NCBI GenBank assembly: GCA_009667805.1
Contig: CM019069.1
Coordinates: 95,887,204 to 95,951,203, forward strand
DNA length: 64,000 nt
From: Leptobrachium leishanense
Taxonomy: Eukaryota; Chordata; Amphibia; Anura; Megophryidae
Reading direction: 5' to 3'
Below are positions 24,801-35,907 of the stretch, piece by piece. Position numbers and translations under genes: made by a program. Below the pieces are notes generated by a model, which was not told the origin of the DNA, ran no database searches, and saw only the letters and a program-made list of their open reading frames with translations. Numbering within the stretch: position 1 is the stretch's first letter; every line of letters starts with the position of its first letter.

Positions 24801-24828
24801 GTTGCAGAGTTTTAAATCTTTGTGTGGG
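21805..24828 (-). pseudogene. 2A-endonuclease-reverse transcriptase polyprotein, frameshifted
   Basis: Reads from about 24828 downward. The N-terminus contains a hydrophobic run and the 2A-like NDVETNPGP, then endonuclease motifs HCNIRSLLPKLDEL, ESWL, GDFNTDWLN and SDHCLVY. After a frame break near 23930 come a linker (23470-23781) and a reverse transcriptase with GPDQIPAMLLK, DQSGFRPNHST, FLDFAKAFDTVDH, GVPQGSILGPLLF and the catalytic MYADDTVIY (about 22660). A further shift near 22460 leads to YLGMWLDPNLSF and a C-terminal part ending at 21805. At least three breaks; not functional. Confidence 0.88.
24715..24738 (-). other. 2A-like ribosome-skipping peptide (DVETNPGP)
   Basis: Codons for D-V-E-T-N-P-G-P on the minus strand, preceded by a leucine-rich stretch (LLLSLAN). 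This is an exact match to the D-V/I-E-X-N-P-G-P rule of 2A peptides, at which ribosomes release the chain before the last Pro. Similar N-terminal 2A sequences are known in some CR1/L2/Rex1 LINEs. Confidence 0.85.
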
Positions 24829-27261
24829 GGTAGGAGGGCTGGATGCCCAGAATAACCTGGCCGATAAGGTACAGGATCTAGAAGAATCGCTGGAAGGATG
24901 CTTGGCCAAACTTACTGATCTTGAAAACCGGTCTCGCAGACACAATGTGAAAATCCACGGCATCCCTGAAAGCGTTAAACCCCAACAGCTTGCTTCTTAT
25001 GTCACTGACTTTTTTTCCTACTTAGTGCCTGATTTGACCCCGGAGTCTTTGCTAATGGACCACATACATCGCCTTCCAAGACCTCCCGCCTTACCAGCGG
25101 ACTCCGCACACGACGTCATCTTACGCCTACACTACTTCAGACCCAGGGAACTCATCTTCCAGGCGCTACGAAAATCCCAGGCCGCATCTCCTGAATACGA
25201 CCATCTACAGGTATTCCCTGACCTAGCAAAACGCACTCTGGACTTTCGGCGCTCCCTACATGAGGTGACTACTGCACTCCGCCAGCACAAAATTTTGTAT
25301 CGTTGGGGCTTCCCACAGAGCTTGCTAATTACTCACGAAGGATCCCAACACGTGGTCACGACGCTAGAGCAAGGCCTAAAATTCCTGTCGGAGAGGGATT
25401 TGTCCCCAGCCTCTCCTACCCGGCGATCCTCACTTGCACCTCAAAAGCTGTCTAAAGTTTGGAAGAAGGTGCGCAAAGGGAAACCGGGATGAAACCTCTT
25501 TTGTCTTGTTTGGTGAATTCTGAAGGCTCCGCAAGGGCCCAATCTGACGACCTCCACGGCTATGTTGCCAACCCGAACTCCTCTCCCGGGACTGATCGCT
25601 CGCCACATTCCTGTAACGAACAAGGTTTAAACGACATTGCATGTCATTATGGTCTGGCAGTTCCGTCAAGTTGAGAGAAATTCTCTCCCACGTTCCCCCG
25701 CTTTTCCTCCCTCTCATGCTGAGAGCAGTGGTTCGACAGCGGGTATGTTGCCACGTAGGAGATCCACGAACCCTTTTTTTGTATATAAGTTTTTTCTTTT
25801 CTTTTTTCTCCTTCTCCCTTTTTCTCACTCTTCAGGAACCACCCATCACGACGTCGTACATCATAGAACATTCACCTCAATCTCAAGACCCTCTTGACTC
25901 CGGATCTGAGGAACACTGCTTTTCTCGAACTTTGTGGCATTTTTATGCTTCTTTATTTTTGTGGTCACAGCTCCCTGTGGGATTGGGTAAATATTTGATG
26001 CAGTACATTACAGCTATGTTATGCCTCTCTCCAGTACACTCCCATGGTGAAAGTTACATCATATAATGTCCAGGGCCTCAACATTCCCTATAAACGACGG
26101 ACGCTTTATAAAGAACTAGACTCTGCTAAAACAGATGTCATATGCCTCCAGGAAACCCACTTTACTAGACTGTCCCACCCCACGCTAAAATGGCCGAACT
26201 TCACGACCCAATTCCATTCCACGGGCCCATCTAAATCCAAAGGAGTGTCCATTTTGATTAGAAACAGCATTGTATTTGAATTGCATCGTAAACTCTCAGA
26301 TCCGAATGGCAGATACCGGATTTTAGTATGCTCTATGAACCACAAGATTTACACTATACTCAATTTATACGCTCCCAATGAAAATCGGGTAGATTTCGTG
26401 GCTTCTGTATTCACCAAATTATCCTCTGTAATAACTGGCACTTTACTCATCTGCAGGGATTTTAACTTTAGTCTAGACCCTCTTAAAGACACCTCTGGGT
26501 TTGGCTCCCGCCCTCTCGCTGGGAGACGCAAAAAACAGGTAGAAAACCTTGCTGGGCGACTACAACCTCTATGACACATGGCGCCTATTCCACCCTAACG
26601 AAGTGGACTACACATTCTTCTCCAAAGTACATAAGACACATACTCGAATTGACTACATATTAACTCAGAGCCACCTGCTCCCAGGAGTAGAAAGCTGTTT
26701 GCTAGGCACAATCTCGTGCTCAGATCATACCTTAAATCTTAAAGATTACTATAAAACGTTTGGTCAGTCACCTTGGCGCCTTAATGACTCTGTGTTGTCA
26801 GATGAGATAGCTAAATGTGATCTTGCTTCGCAATTGGAATCTTACTTTGATCTAACCGTGAAGATCTTTCCGCCACAACCATATGGCAGGCCCACAAGGC
26901 AGTTCTGAGGGGACACTGTATTAAATGGGCATCCCGTTTTAAAAAATCCAAAGAGGCCGCTCACCTCCTCCTTCTGCAGAGACTTGACTCTTTATACCGA
27001 TCGCATAAGATATCCCCCTCGGATGCCACAACTAGCCTCTTAAGTGAAGCACATGACGAATTGCACACATTGGATAGACAGTCTAATTTTTCCCACCTGC
27101 AGCGCCTTAGGACGCGTTTTTACGCTTACGGCAATAAACCTAGTTGATTACTAGCACAAAGACTACGCACACTCCTACCCAGACACCGAATAGATAAGCT
27201 CGTCTCCCCTGGCCAAACAGCGGTACACAAACCCTCCGAAATCGCGGAAAAGTTCGCAACC

Positions 27262-29162
27262 GGGGGGACGTGGCCGGCTGCAGAGGAAGGTGGACGTGTG
27301 TCTATGGAGCTCCTGCACATTCTGCCTTCTTTGGGGACCCTAAGCTTCTTCAGATGACATATTTACCTCTCTGGGGACCCAGAGTAGCTGGCCACCGGAG
27401 GTGTGCTGTCCGGGGTCCGTTCCCCCCCCCCCGGACTCGGATCGGAAGCTTGCTGACCGCTTTGCTGCACGAGGGTGCTGCTGTCGGCCATCTTGGGCCT
27501 ACCCTGCGGCTCCGGCTGCCTCCCTGCTGTACCCATTTGTGGCCTGGCTCCTGGCTGGGATAACACCGTTGATTGTGTAGACGGAGGGCCCCTGTCTCCC
27601 ACTTGCTGCTGGAAACGGTTAGTGGCGGCGGCTGAGGCTAATGAGACCTGGAGTTGGGTCGCCCCCCCCAAATAAAAAATAAAGAAGAGAAGATGGCTGC
27701 CATCGCGAGCCTTGATGCCTGCATGGCACTGCTGGAGGGGAATGACCTAGGCCCCCTCACGAAGGGAACCTGGCGCCAAATGATGGCCATTCTGCAGGAT
27801 TGCAGCGGTGGCCTGTCCTCCCGTCCTGATGGTTTGGAGGACTCCTTACCCAGTGACACTGAGACGGATTCAGAGGCTGTTTCTGGAGAGGCGCCCGCTG
27901 TGATCGGATCTGGGTGTGCTGAGCCATTGGTCGACTCTGAGAGTGCGGCGGCGACACCGGTGCGCAGTGGAGAGTCATCGGAGTTGCATGCCGTGTCTGG
28001 CGGCGCGGAAGGGGATCCCGGGTCACCGGACATGCATTTTCCCGAGCTGCCTGAGCTGGAAGTGTCTTGGCTTCCCTGGATGGACAGTGCAGCCCTGTTT
28101 GAAGACGGTGCGCCCTGGGGACTGCTGATCTGCCATGAAACCCGTTCGCTGAGTGAGGAGAAGGATGTGGAGACATGGAAACCGAGCACCCGACAGGACC
28201 AGCGCGAGGCTAAACGCTTGGGTGGAAACGCCCGATCGATCCTATAGCTGGATACAGGGTGAAGTGATGTGCCTTCCTGTAAATATTGCCCCTCTATTGG
28301 TTTTTGACCCGATCTACCCTCAGTTGACTCTCGCTCTCGCCCCCTCTCTTTTATTATTTAAATTTTTTATTTTTTTTCTCTCTCTAACTTTATGAGGACA
28401 CTGCCTATACCTTTTCACATTTTTTCTGCTGACCCTTGCCGAGGACTCAGTCTCTTTTCTAGCGGAGTGATTATTAGCTGTGCATATTGCAATACTGCTG
28501 ATTCTTTCTGGGACTTCTCCCTCAGATGAGACCTCTGTTTTTGATGTTTATTTATTTATTTATTTTTTATTATTTTTAATTTGGCTATTCCGGGACATCT
28601 TGGGGACGCAACCGTGGCCTGGTGCCCGGCTTGCTCCTGAGTGCCCGGGCCAGGTGCCATTATTACCCCTTGGCCTCCCTGCGGCCTTATGGACCGTCTG
28701 GGTAGTCGCCAAGGCAGGCACATTTTTGGCCTTTGCCATCTTTTTATTCCCTCCCCCCCCCCTCTTTCTCTTACAGCTTGATGTCCTCGGTTGGCCCTTT
28801 TTTTTTTAAATGTTTTTCTGTTATCTACCTGATGACTTTCTCTGGCTGTTAATAGCCATTAGTTCTCTATAACCTGTTTTTTGGATGAAACCCCCCTAAT
28901 AGGGGATGATTTTGTTGAGTGCATTCCTTATAGATGACGTTGAAATCTTAATGTATTTTTCGCAGATGACTTTAAACTTTAGTGTGTTTTTTGCAGGAGA
29001 CCTTAAATTTAAGTGTGTTTTCCGAGAATGATCTTAAATTACTTTTTTGTTTTTCTTCTATAGTTTAACAGATGACTTATTTTGGCGCTGCGAGGTCTTT
29101 TTCATTTTATGTTGACTTTCTATGTCGATGCAAACTTTCAAAAATAAAGAATTTAAAAAAAA
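27262..29162 (+). mobile_element. Non-autonomous, LINE-mobilised element with its own ORF (copy A)
   Basis: Inserted in ORF2 of LINE copy b between 15-bp duplications GAAAAGTTCGCAACC at 27247-27261 and 29163-29177. It begins GGGGGGACGTGGCCGGCTGC, the G-run start seen in the LINEs here, and ends in an A-rich tail after AATAAAGAATTT. Length is 1.9 kb. There is no endonuclease or reverse transcriptase; a 5' leader, one ORF of about 185 codons and a long T-rich 3' region fill it. A shorter related copy lies at 35908-36930. Confidence 0.82.
27693..28247 (+). CDS. Unrecognised acidic protein of non-autonomous element A
   Basis: Open frame from 27654; ATG 27693 (MAAIASLDACMALLEGNDLG) is taken as the start because it aligns best with the related ORF at 35946-36662. 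About 184 residues, strongly acidic and Ser/Pro/Glu-rich (SDTETDSEAVSGE, FPELPELEVSWLPWMDS), with a basic C-terminal tail (RQDQREAKRLGG). The region LLEGNDLGPLTKGTWRQ..A.L..C resembles LLGDDESPMTQGDMRC..AVLCSG in the second copy. No known domain was recognised and no zinc knuckle or RT motif is present. Role unknown; an RNA-binding or LINE-interaction role would be speculation. Confidence 0.55.
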   Translation: MAAIASLDACMALLEGNDLGPLTKGTWRQMMAILQDCSGGLSSRPDGLEDSLPSDTETDSEAVSGEAPAVIGSGCAEPLVDSESAAATPVRSGESSELHAVSGGAEGDPGSPDMHFPELPELEVSWLPWMDSAALFEDGAPWGLLICHETRSLSEEKDVETWKPSTRQDQREAKRLGGNARSIL

Positions 29163-32100
29163 GAAAAGTTCGCAACCTACTATTCATCTCTCTATAATTT
29201 GTCGGATGATGATACCATGCCGCACCCCACCACCGCTGACATTGATGCCTATCTCTCACGTATTCACCTCCCTGCTCTGTCTCCATCGCAGGCGGCACAA
29301 CTGTCCTCGCCCTTCACCAACACGGACATAACTAAAATCATATCCTCTTTACCACATGGTAAAGCGCCAGGCCCGGATGGATTCCCCTCTGCCTATTATA
29401 AAGCTTTTGCACATCATCTGGCACCACATTTACATAGAGTGTTCACATAGGCATCCTCTGAAGGCATGTTCCCTAAAGACATGTTACAGGCTACAATTGT
29501 CACGTTGCCTAAACCGGGCAAAACCCCGACTTCCTGCCCTAATTTTCGACCCATCTCCTTACTAATCACAGACATAAAAATCTATGCCAAATTACTGGCT
29601 ATCCGGTTAAATGACATACTACCCACTTTAATCGGGCGAGACCAAGTTGGGTTTATCAAAGGCAGGCAAGGGACAGAAAACTCTAAGAAATTGCTGGCCC
29701 GGATGGAATACCAATCTATTCACAACATCCCATGTTTATGGCTCTCACTCGACGCAGAAAAAGCGTTCGATAGGGTTCATTGGAAATTTATTAATAGAGT
29801 TCTAAATAAATTTGGGTTTACGATGAGCACATGAGATCCTTTATGGCGCTATACGCCTCCCCCTCCGCTAGGGTGTTGAACAGTGGCTTTCTTTCGAACG
29901 CGTTTAATATTACTAACGTCACGCGCCAAGGCTGCCTTTTATCCCCAATGCTCTACGCTTTAATACTAGAACCCCTGGCTCAAGCCATCAGACAAGATGA
30001 CCTCATACGTGGGTTACAAATAGGTCCCCAGACGTTTAAACTAAATCTTTTTGCGGATGATATCCTTATAACAATCACTGACCCACATGATTCTCTGCCC
30101 TCTCTACACGCCGCACTCCAAGAATATGGCCTAGTCTCATACCACTCCATTAACCTCCCTAAAACACAAGCATTAGCGTTGGGACTTCCCCTGGCCGAAA
30201 TAAAGTCTATAAAAGCTCGCTACTCTTTCGCATGGAACGACCAGGGTATAAAATACTTAGGCATAACACTTCCAGGAAAGTTTGAAGATCTAATATCTAC
30301 AAACCACAAGAAAGTCTTCGCTGAAACGAAGTCGTTACTGTTACGGTGGAGGTCGGTGAGATTGTCCTGGTTGGGCAGAGCGGCAGCTGTTAAGATGACG
30401 ATTCTGCCCAAATTGCTATATGTATTCCGCATGTTACCCGTTTCCGTTCCAAAAGCCTTACTTAATGTGGTCCACCGAGACATCTCTTCCTATATATGGA
30501 ACAGAAAGCGCCCACGCATCCCGTTCAAGGTCCTATCGTCCCCACTTGAAGATGGAGGACTCAAATTCCCTCAGATAATGGCGTACCACAAGGCAGCAGC
30601 CATAGCCTCCCTGAGCGAATCCCTCCTTATACACCAGCCGTTATGGAATTATGGACTTACATTCAATCAGTAGCGCTACCAGGCCACTCTTTCCCCGGCC
30701 TACTTTTCACTCCCTCTAAATCCAGACCTCCTCTCCCAACAGCTCTTCAGATAACTAGATGGTACTTCACAACTTGGGACCAACATGTCCGTGCCTTCAC
30801 TTCTCTCTACCCTCTACCCCTCGCCACCCCAGTAAACGCTTTGACTTAAGTGATCCCCTTTTTTAACCCTAAACCATGGACTCACCACGGAGTCCTATAT
30901 GTGTTCCAATTTTTCAGAAACTCCTCTGTCCTCTCCTTTGCTCAAATGCAGACTACTCATGGAATACCTTCTCAGGCGTTTCTTTCATACCTTCAACGAA
31001 TGTCCTACATGAGAACACTAGGAATGCTAACTTCTGTTTCGACAAACACACCTCTACTCACACCATACGAGACTTTTACAATATACCCTGCACAAACTAC
31101 AAAGCTTCTTTCCCTTTGTTACCGTCAATTGATGTCCGCAATGGGATTGCCCAAACGCACTTTTCAAACGGCTTGGGAAGCCGAGTTAAACATGCACCTT
31201 ACGCTAGAACAGTGGACCCACGTATTTTTATTAGATAAAAGTGCATCTAGGTGTATTTCAATTTTCGAGACACGTCGTAAGGTGCTGTATAGATGGTACT
31301 TCGTACCTGTAAGGGAATGCCACTTTAACAAAAATGTTCCGGACACCTGCTGGCGTTGTCTCGCGGCAAGAGGGACGATGCTACAGGTTTGGTGGTCCTG
31401 CCCAATACTTCAACCGTTCTGGACCCAAGTGGCGTCGTTTGTTGAGGAGGTCTTGGGAGTTAAAGTCCCGTTCTCTCCAATACAATACCTCCTAGGACTC
31501 CTCCCAGATGACGTGAGGAAAAGGTTGAGACAACGCAAATTGTTTTGTATAATTGTATCCTGTTGCTACCTCCTCATCGCCAGACTTTGGGAAAAAAACA
31601 ATATCCACCTCGCTACCCTCCCTGACTAAAATGATCTCAGACCTAGCATTCTCTGAGGCCATGGCCCAATCGCACTTTAATCTAGCCTCCCCAGCACAAG
31701 ACCCTTGGTCACATACCAAACTACTAAAACCATGGGCATGTAGATCCCATAATGTCACGACCAGCACCTATTCTCCAGACCCTCTGCCTCATAATACTGT
31801 TGGCAGTTTCTGATGTCTCACCTCACCTGGATCCTTTCCCCCCTCTTTTCTTCTCTTTTTTTTTTTTTTTTTGGTTTTTGTCTTCCTCCCCGCTCTACCT
31901 TTTCTTTCCCCTTCTCCCTTCCTCCCCCGTTATGTCTCTGCTTTCGAGACAAGTTCAGATGTTTGATAAATAACTCAATGTGATGTTTCCATATCTTTGC
32001 CATTCTGTAGAGCAATTCTTTTCTTTTTTTTCCTTCTTTCTATTAACTGAATATCGCGGTTTAACTCCGTCGCTATAGTAAAATGTACCGAACTTTCCCC

Positions 32101-32186
32101 ATTTATGTAAGCTATTGTTCCTTCCCCTTTTTGTATCCCATTTTTCTGATTGAAATAATAAAACATTCAAATATAAAAAAAAAAAA

Positions 32187-32345
32187 AAGTGTTGTGCATG
32201 GCTTCCTGTGGTAACCGAAGAGTTGGAAATTATGTTGAGCTTGTAAGCAACCTTCTAGACAAGTATCATCACCTAGGCTCTAACATGTCCCTCAAAATGC
32301 ACTTTCGCCACTCTATTTCAGGTAGTATTTGCAATTTCTCTATAT
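32187..32345 (+). pseudogene. Decayed transposon-derived gene, 3' fragment
   Basis: Immediately after the poly(A) of LINE copy b, the reading GNRRVGNYVELVSNLLDKYH then LGSNMSLKMHF continues the family fragment that stopped at 20940. One extra base near 32210 breaks the frame. Reading is lost after about 32325, and no further part of the gene was found. Confidence 0.55.
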
Positions 32346-32899
32346 TTTATCGATGTGTTTGTTTTGTTTTGTGTAGTTTAGGATTGATTGAATGAAAATA
32401 ACTTTCATTTCCATTGTAGGTGTATAATCTGTTGAAATTTGCTTTTCTCTATAATATATGTAGAGGAATGTTGTGTATCTCTAACTAGAGCCAATTAAAA
32501 AAAACTATTATCGGATTCCTTTTTTTTTTTAGACCCAAAATTAGTATAGTTTAACTACTTTCATTCAGGAAACAAACAAAAGTTTTTTTTTCTTCAGTAG
32601 TATAATAGTACGCATGCACGTTACACCATGTGGCCCTACCAGTTGAGCAGTCATAACGCTACGACAGACGCTGGGGGGGGGGGGACTACAGACATAGTGT
32701 GCTTGGTGACCCTGGCCATAGCTCTAAAAAGGGTGAGTGTATATCACCTACGTAATTGTTTGTTTTATAGACTATTTGATGTACAGTATTATGCTATGCG
32801 GTACACTTTTACTTTTTAAGGTTTAATCGGGGTCCTTGATATGATGTAATCCATATAAGACTAGTTCTCTGACACTTTACTACATACTATATAAGGAAG
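32346..32899. other. SNX29 intron, no gene recognised
   Basis: AT-rich sequence with homopolymer runs (T near 32521, G near 32673). No supported feature. Confidence 0.5.
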
Positions 32900-33945
32900 T
32901 GTAGCGCTGGGTTTAATTCCCTGTTGTGGCAGTACCTATTTTTGGCCACCGGAGGGAGACAAGCGCGATGAGAGACACTGAACATGGGGACTACATTTCC
33001 TGGCATGCTTTGGGAGCGGACACAGGAAGTGGGTGGGACACAGAGACTTACATCCTGAGCCTCGTGGAGAGAGCTGGCAGAGCGCACCAGGGAGTGAGAG
33101 GAGCAAGACGCAGAGCAGCAGAACGAGACAGTGACTAGGCGGAGCGCAGCTGGGGCCTGACAGAGCTAAAGATTGGGTTATTCAGCTTTACCAGAGGAAG
33201 ACCCAGTGATTCACAGGAATACCCACGCTGATACCAAGTGAGCGAGAGGACCCCGAGTTAGGAGCACCGCAGATCAATCGGACAGGGAGAGCAGGCAGTG
33301 AGCTGGACATCTTGCAGCAGCTACAGAAAGGCAAGACAGCGGATCCGGTAGCCCAGAGAATCCCAGCCAAGATCGAGCGGAGAGACGTCCTGGGTCGAGC
33401 GGAGCACCAAGTATCTGGCGGATGGGTGAGAGGCCTTCCAGGCCGGTTGTGAATAAAGAAAGCACGCTGCTGTTTGTTTCCAAAACCCACAGGGCCCCAA
33501 CTTGACTAGTCGAAGATACCTCATAAGCAATTCACTGGCCAGTTGAATAGTGTACCCGGGTACCATAACACACACACACTTACATTCTGGGACATAACCT
33601 GTGCGGGACTCACTCCACAAACACAAAAGGGGGTTAAAGATTTATTTTCCTTTTTATTTATTTTCCGCTGCGCGTTTCTCGAATTACGAAGCATTGCATT
33701 TCTTTTCCACTGCGCGTCTCTCGAATTACGAAGCATCGTATTTCTTTTCCGCTGCGCGTTTCCCGCATTACGAAGTACTGTAAATATATATACACAAACA
33801 CCGTGTTATTCATTATATGCCATTTATTCTAGTAAACTATATAATTTATAAAATCCACAACGGTGCTGGAGTATATTTATTCCCTAGTGCGGGGAGACTG
33901 ACCCGAGGTTCAATTTCAGCGGCTACTCCGGGAGTGAGCGCTACA
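32900..33945 (+). mobile_element. Solo LTR-like element, copy 2
   Basis: Begins TGTAGCGCTGGGTTTAATTC and ends GGGAGTGAGCGCTACA, with a 4-bp duplication GAAG on both sides (32896-32899 and 33946-33949). It has an AATAAA at about 33452 and sub-repeats around CTGCGCGTTTCTCGAATTAC at 33665-33780. Same family as 12639-13763 in the opposite orientation. No internal protein-coding region; several short open frames inside are incidental. Confidence 0.62.
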
Positions 33946-34440
33946 GAAGCATATCATTGTTTGGAGTTCACTTTTTTGGGGGTGATAGGGGAGCACTGTC
34001 CTTTGGTTATTTGGTTTATACTGCAGTATTTGTTGATGCTGCAAGTCGAAAGTGACAAAGCCTTTTCTGCCTGTAGATTACGAATGCAGCGCGCATTTGA
34101 AATTATTCGTAAGAGGCACCATCTAGATACTAAAACTTTATTCACCCCATCAACATGGTCTGTAAAGGATAAATGTTAAAAATACACAAGTTTATATTAT
34201 TCTAATCTTTCAACCATCTAAAAATTACATTCTATTGACAAAATTGCCACATTATCCTATAGTTAGGTGTTAATAAAAAAATCAAAACATGCATTATCAT
34301 TATTATTATTATAAATAAAGACTTGGTAATGAAAGGGATAAGGACGAGGAGCATTAAAACAGAAAGTTCATACTCCATGGCAAGGCTCTAGTATTAAAAA
34401 ACATCTGACTGGCTACATGCACATTACTCACTCACATTCA
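33946..34440. other. SNX29 intron, one unexplained open stretch
   Basis: 34000-34177 stays open on the plus strand (VESDKAFSACRLRMQRAFEI), but it has no recognised homology or splice context, so it is not called a gene. Confidence 0.4.
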
Positions 34441-34540
34441 TGTAGTTAGATCGAGAAACCGGCGGGGGCTCACTGTGTCGCCCCAAACCGGGCCCTTACC
34501 GACCCGCGTCCCGACAGAGCCGGTGAGCAACGGGGGGGGG

Positions 34541-34745
34541 GCAGGGCAATATGTATCCATGTTTGAGCTACTGGGGGCAGTATATACCCACGTTTGAGCT
34601 GCTGGGGGCATTATATACCCACATGTGAGCTGCTGGGGGCAATCTATACCCACGTGTGAGCGGCTGGGGGCAATATATACCCACGTGTGAGCGGCTGGAG
34701 GCAATATATACCCACGTGAGCGGCTGGGGGCAATATATACCCATG
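34541..34745. repeat. Minisatellite, third site of the shared unit
   Basis: Six or seven units of about 30 bp reading GAGCNGCTGGGGGCAATATA then TACCCACGTGT. In inverted form this is AGC.GCTCACACGTGGGTATA..TTGCCCCC, the same core as the arrays at 10045, 43491 and 57484. It lies in a GC-rich unit (about 34440-34860) whose ends were not resolved. Confidence 0.75.
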
Positions 34746-34860
34746 TGTTTCGTTGTAGGGATGTTTTTTATGGGTGTGGCCTCCTGTGGGTGCGGAACAA
34801 GGGGGCCCCATGACCTCCTACTGTCCAGGGGGCCCCATTAGTTGTCAGTCCGCCCCGGTG

Positions 34861-35360
34861 AGGAGATGGGAGTGGATTGCTTGTTAAGTCTCAGTAAGTT
34901 AAGTTACCTTACTATACGTTAGGACAGTATAAAATAAGCAAAAGAGGTAGGGTATTCTTTTAAAAAAATTAAATAAAGAAACTTTTAAAAAGAAAACTAT
35001 GATACAGGTAGATAGACGATAAAATATATTTAGGATACAATTAAACAATACTAGATTCTCAAAATAATATTCAAAATGACCCAGTAGTGCACTCTAAGCC
35101 TCCAATATTCACTTCTTTACATGTCAGCAAGTGGAAGTTCACAAGTCATCAAAAAACATTTTTCCTTTTGCAAAAATGCTTGCAAATTAAACCATGTTGG
35201 ACAATTGTGCTTTTCTTAGAAGTAACAACAATGTAAATCTTGCAATATATATTACTCTTTCTTGTACATATTGAATGAATCATTCTAATACTCAAAGTAT
35301 AGGGTGATAAAAGTATGTGAAACCCTAAGCTATGGACTTATACAAAAGCTAAGAGGTGGA
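34861..35360. other. SNX29 intron, no gene recognised
   Basis: AT-rich intronic sequence without a supported feature. Confidence 0.5.
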
Positions 35361-35762
35361 GGCCAGATCCTGAAGATGAAACTCATACTTTGGTCACCGA
35401 ATGAGAAAGAAGGACTCACTGGAGAAGAGGCTAATGCTGGGAATGATTGAGGGCAATGTAGTTCTAAAGCACCTGGAGGGCCCTGTGTCACCTGCTGATT
35501 TTCGAGGTTTCGAGGCTCAGAGCGGTAGGTTAAATGGCCTCCCTGTAGTTAAACACACAAGAAAAGAAAAGAAAAAAAAAAGATTGAGGGCAAAAGAAGA
35601 AGGGGACAACAGAGTATGTGGTGGCTGGATGGAGTCACTGAGACAGTAGGCGTGAGCATAAATGGATTCCAGAAGATGGTCGAGGACAGGAAGGCCTGGA
35701 GGAACGTTGTCCATGTGGTTGCGATGGGATGGACACGACTTTGCAACTAACAACAACAAAGA
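35361..35762 (+). pseudogene. 3' end of a non-LTR element (RTE- or R4-like), interrupted
   Basis: The plus strand reads SLEKRLMLGMIEG, then after the small insertion at 35457-35581 continues with KRRRGQQSMWWLDGVTE and VEDRKAWRNVVHVVAMG. It ends in a GGACACGACTTTGCAACTAA then CAACAACAA tail. This C-terminal segment with its tail is a widespread LINE 3' end in vertebrates; I remember it as RTE/BovB- or R4-like and cannot fix the clade. Only the last about 60 codons are present. Confidence 0.5.
35457..35581 (+). mobile_element. 125-bp poly(A) insertion
   Basis: Flanked by a 12-bp duplication GATTGAGGGCAA at 35445-35456 and 35582-35593, ending in an A-rich tail. It splits the LINE fragment reading frame exactly at the duplication. 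The source RNA is unknown. Confidence 0.75.
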
Positions 35763-35907
35763 GGTGGAAATTGTCAAACCTGAGTTCACATACTTTTATC
35801 TTATGTCTGTATGTTACCCTTGATGCATACAAAAAATATGACAGAATCAATGCCCCGATGACTTTCACATCTAGTTAAATGACAGAATCTTAAAGATCTG
35901 TTTCCTT

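Larger units (their letters stand above)
21630..24828 (-). mobile_element. CR1/L2/Rex1-group LINE encoding a 2A-like peptide
   Basis: A minus-strand LINE inserted in ORF1 of LINE copy b. Its 3' end is an AT-rich tail following TATCCTTCCTGGTAAAAT (plus positions about 21637-21655), typical of L2/CR1-type elements rather than poly(A). The 5' end lies near 24828 and may be slightly truncated. One long ORF encodes endonuclease and reverse transcriptase. Confidence 0.8.
21290..25492 (+). pseudogene. ORF1 of LINE copy b, split by a LINE insertion
   Basis: The N-terminal part (21290 to about 21630) is basic, then coiled-coil-like (LKEVAREIRADIQNLADRTS). The C-terminal part (about 24829-25492) gives NLADKVQDLEES, LENRSRRHNVKIHGIPES, LLMDHIHRLPR, DVILRLHYF and HKILYRWGFP, the same domain order as the ORF1 at 2762-3754. 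Each half is open; about 3.2 kb of antisense LINE separates them within the coiled coil. Confidence 0.8.
26044..31629 (+). pseudogene. ORF2 of LINE copy b, frameshifted and split
   Basis: The endonuclease begins at ATG 26044 (YNVQGLNIPYKRR, LQETHF, CRDFNF, CSDHT), with frame breaks near 26550 and after 26900. The non-autonomous element at 27262-29162 interrupts the linker before the reverse transcriptase. RT motifs follow: [48 protein letters not shown] and LFADDILITI (about 30046-30075). The C-terminal CWRC...WWSCP knuckle is near 31345-31400. Stops near 29447, 29834, 30672 and 30848 mark decay. Confidence 0.88.
21200..32186 (+). mobile_element. Tx1/L1-type LINE (copy b) with two nested insertions
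   Basis: Contains ORF1 (21290 to 25492, split) and ORF2 (26044 to 31629, split), a pyrimidine-rich 3' UTR and a poly(A) tail at 32173-32186. Its 3' end abuts the second half of the transposon-derived gene broken at 20940, so the insertion lies within that gene. The 5' boundary is uncertain between 20941 and 21290. Nested in it are a minus-strand LINE (about 21630-24828, in ORF1) and a non-autonomous element (27262-29162, in ORF2). Confidence 0.8.

Noticed and set aside
27363..28189. Antisense frames of 102-183 residues opposite element A
   Set aside because: Shadow frames of a GC-rich ORF; the plus-strand ORF alone resembles the second copy of the element.
33188..33851. Several 60-102 residue frames inside the solo LTR
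   Set aside because: Not conserved in frame with the other copy at 12639-13763; consistent with non-coding LTR sequence.
34000..34177. Open stretch containing VESDKAFSACRLRMQRAFEI
   Set aside because: No homology recognised and no acceptor or donor in place; could be chance or an old transposon remnant.
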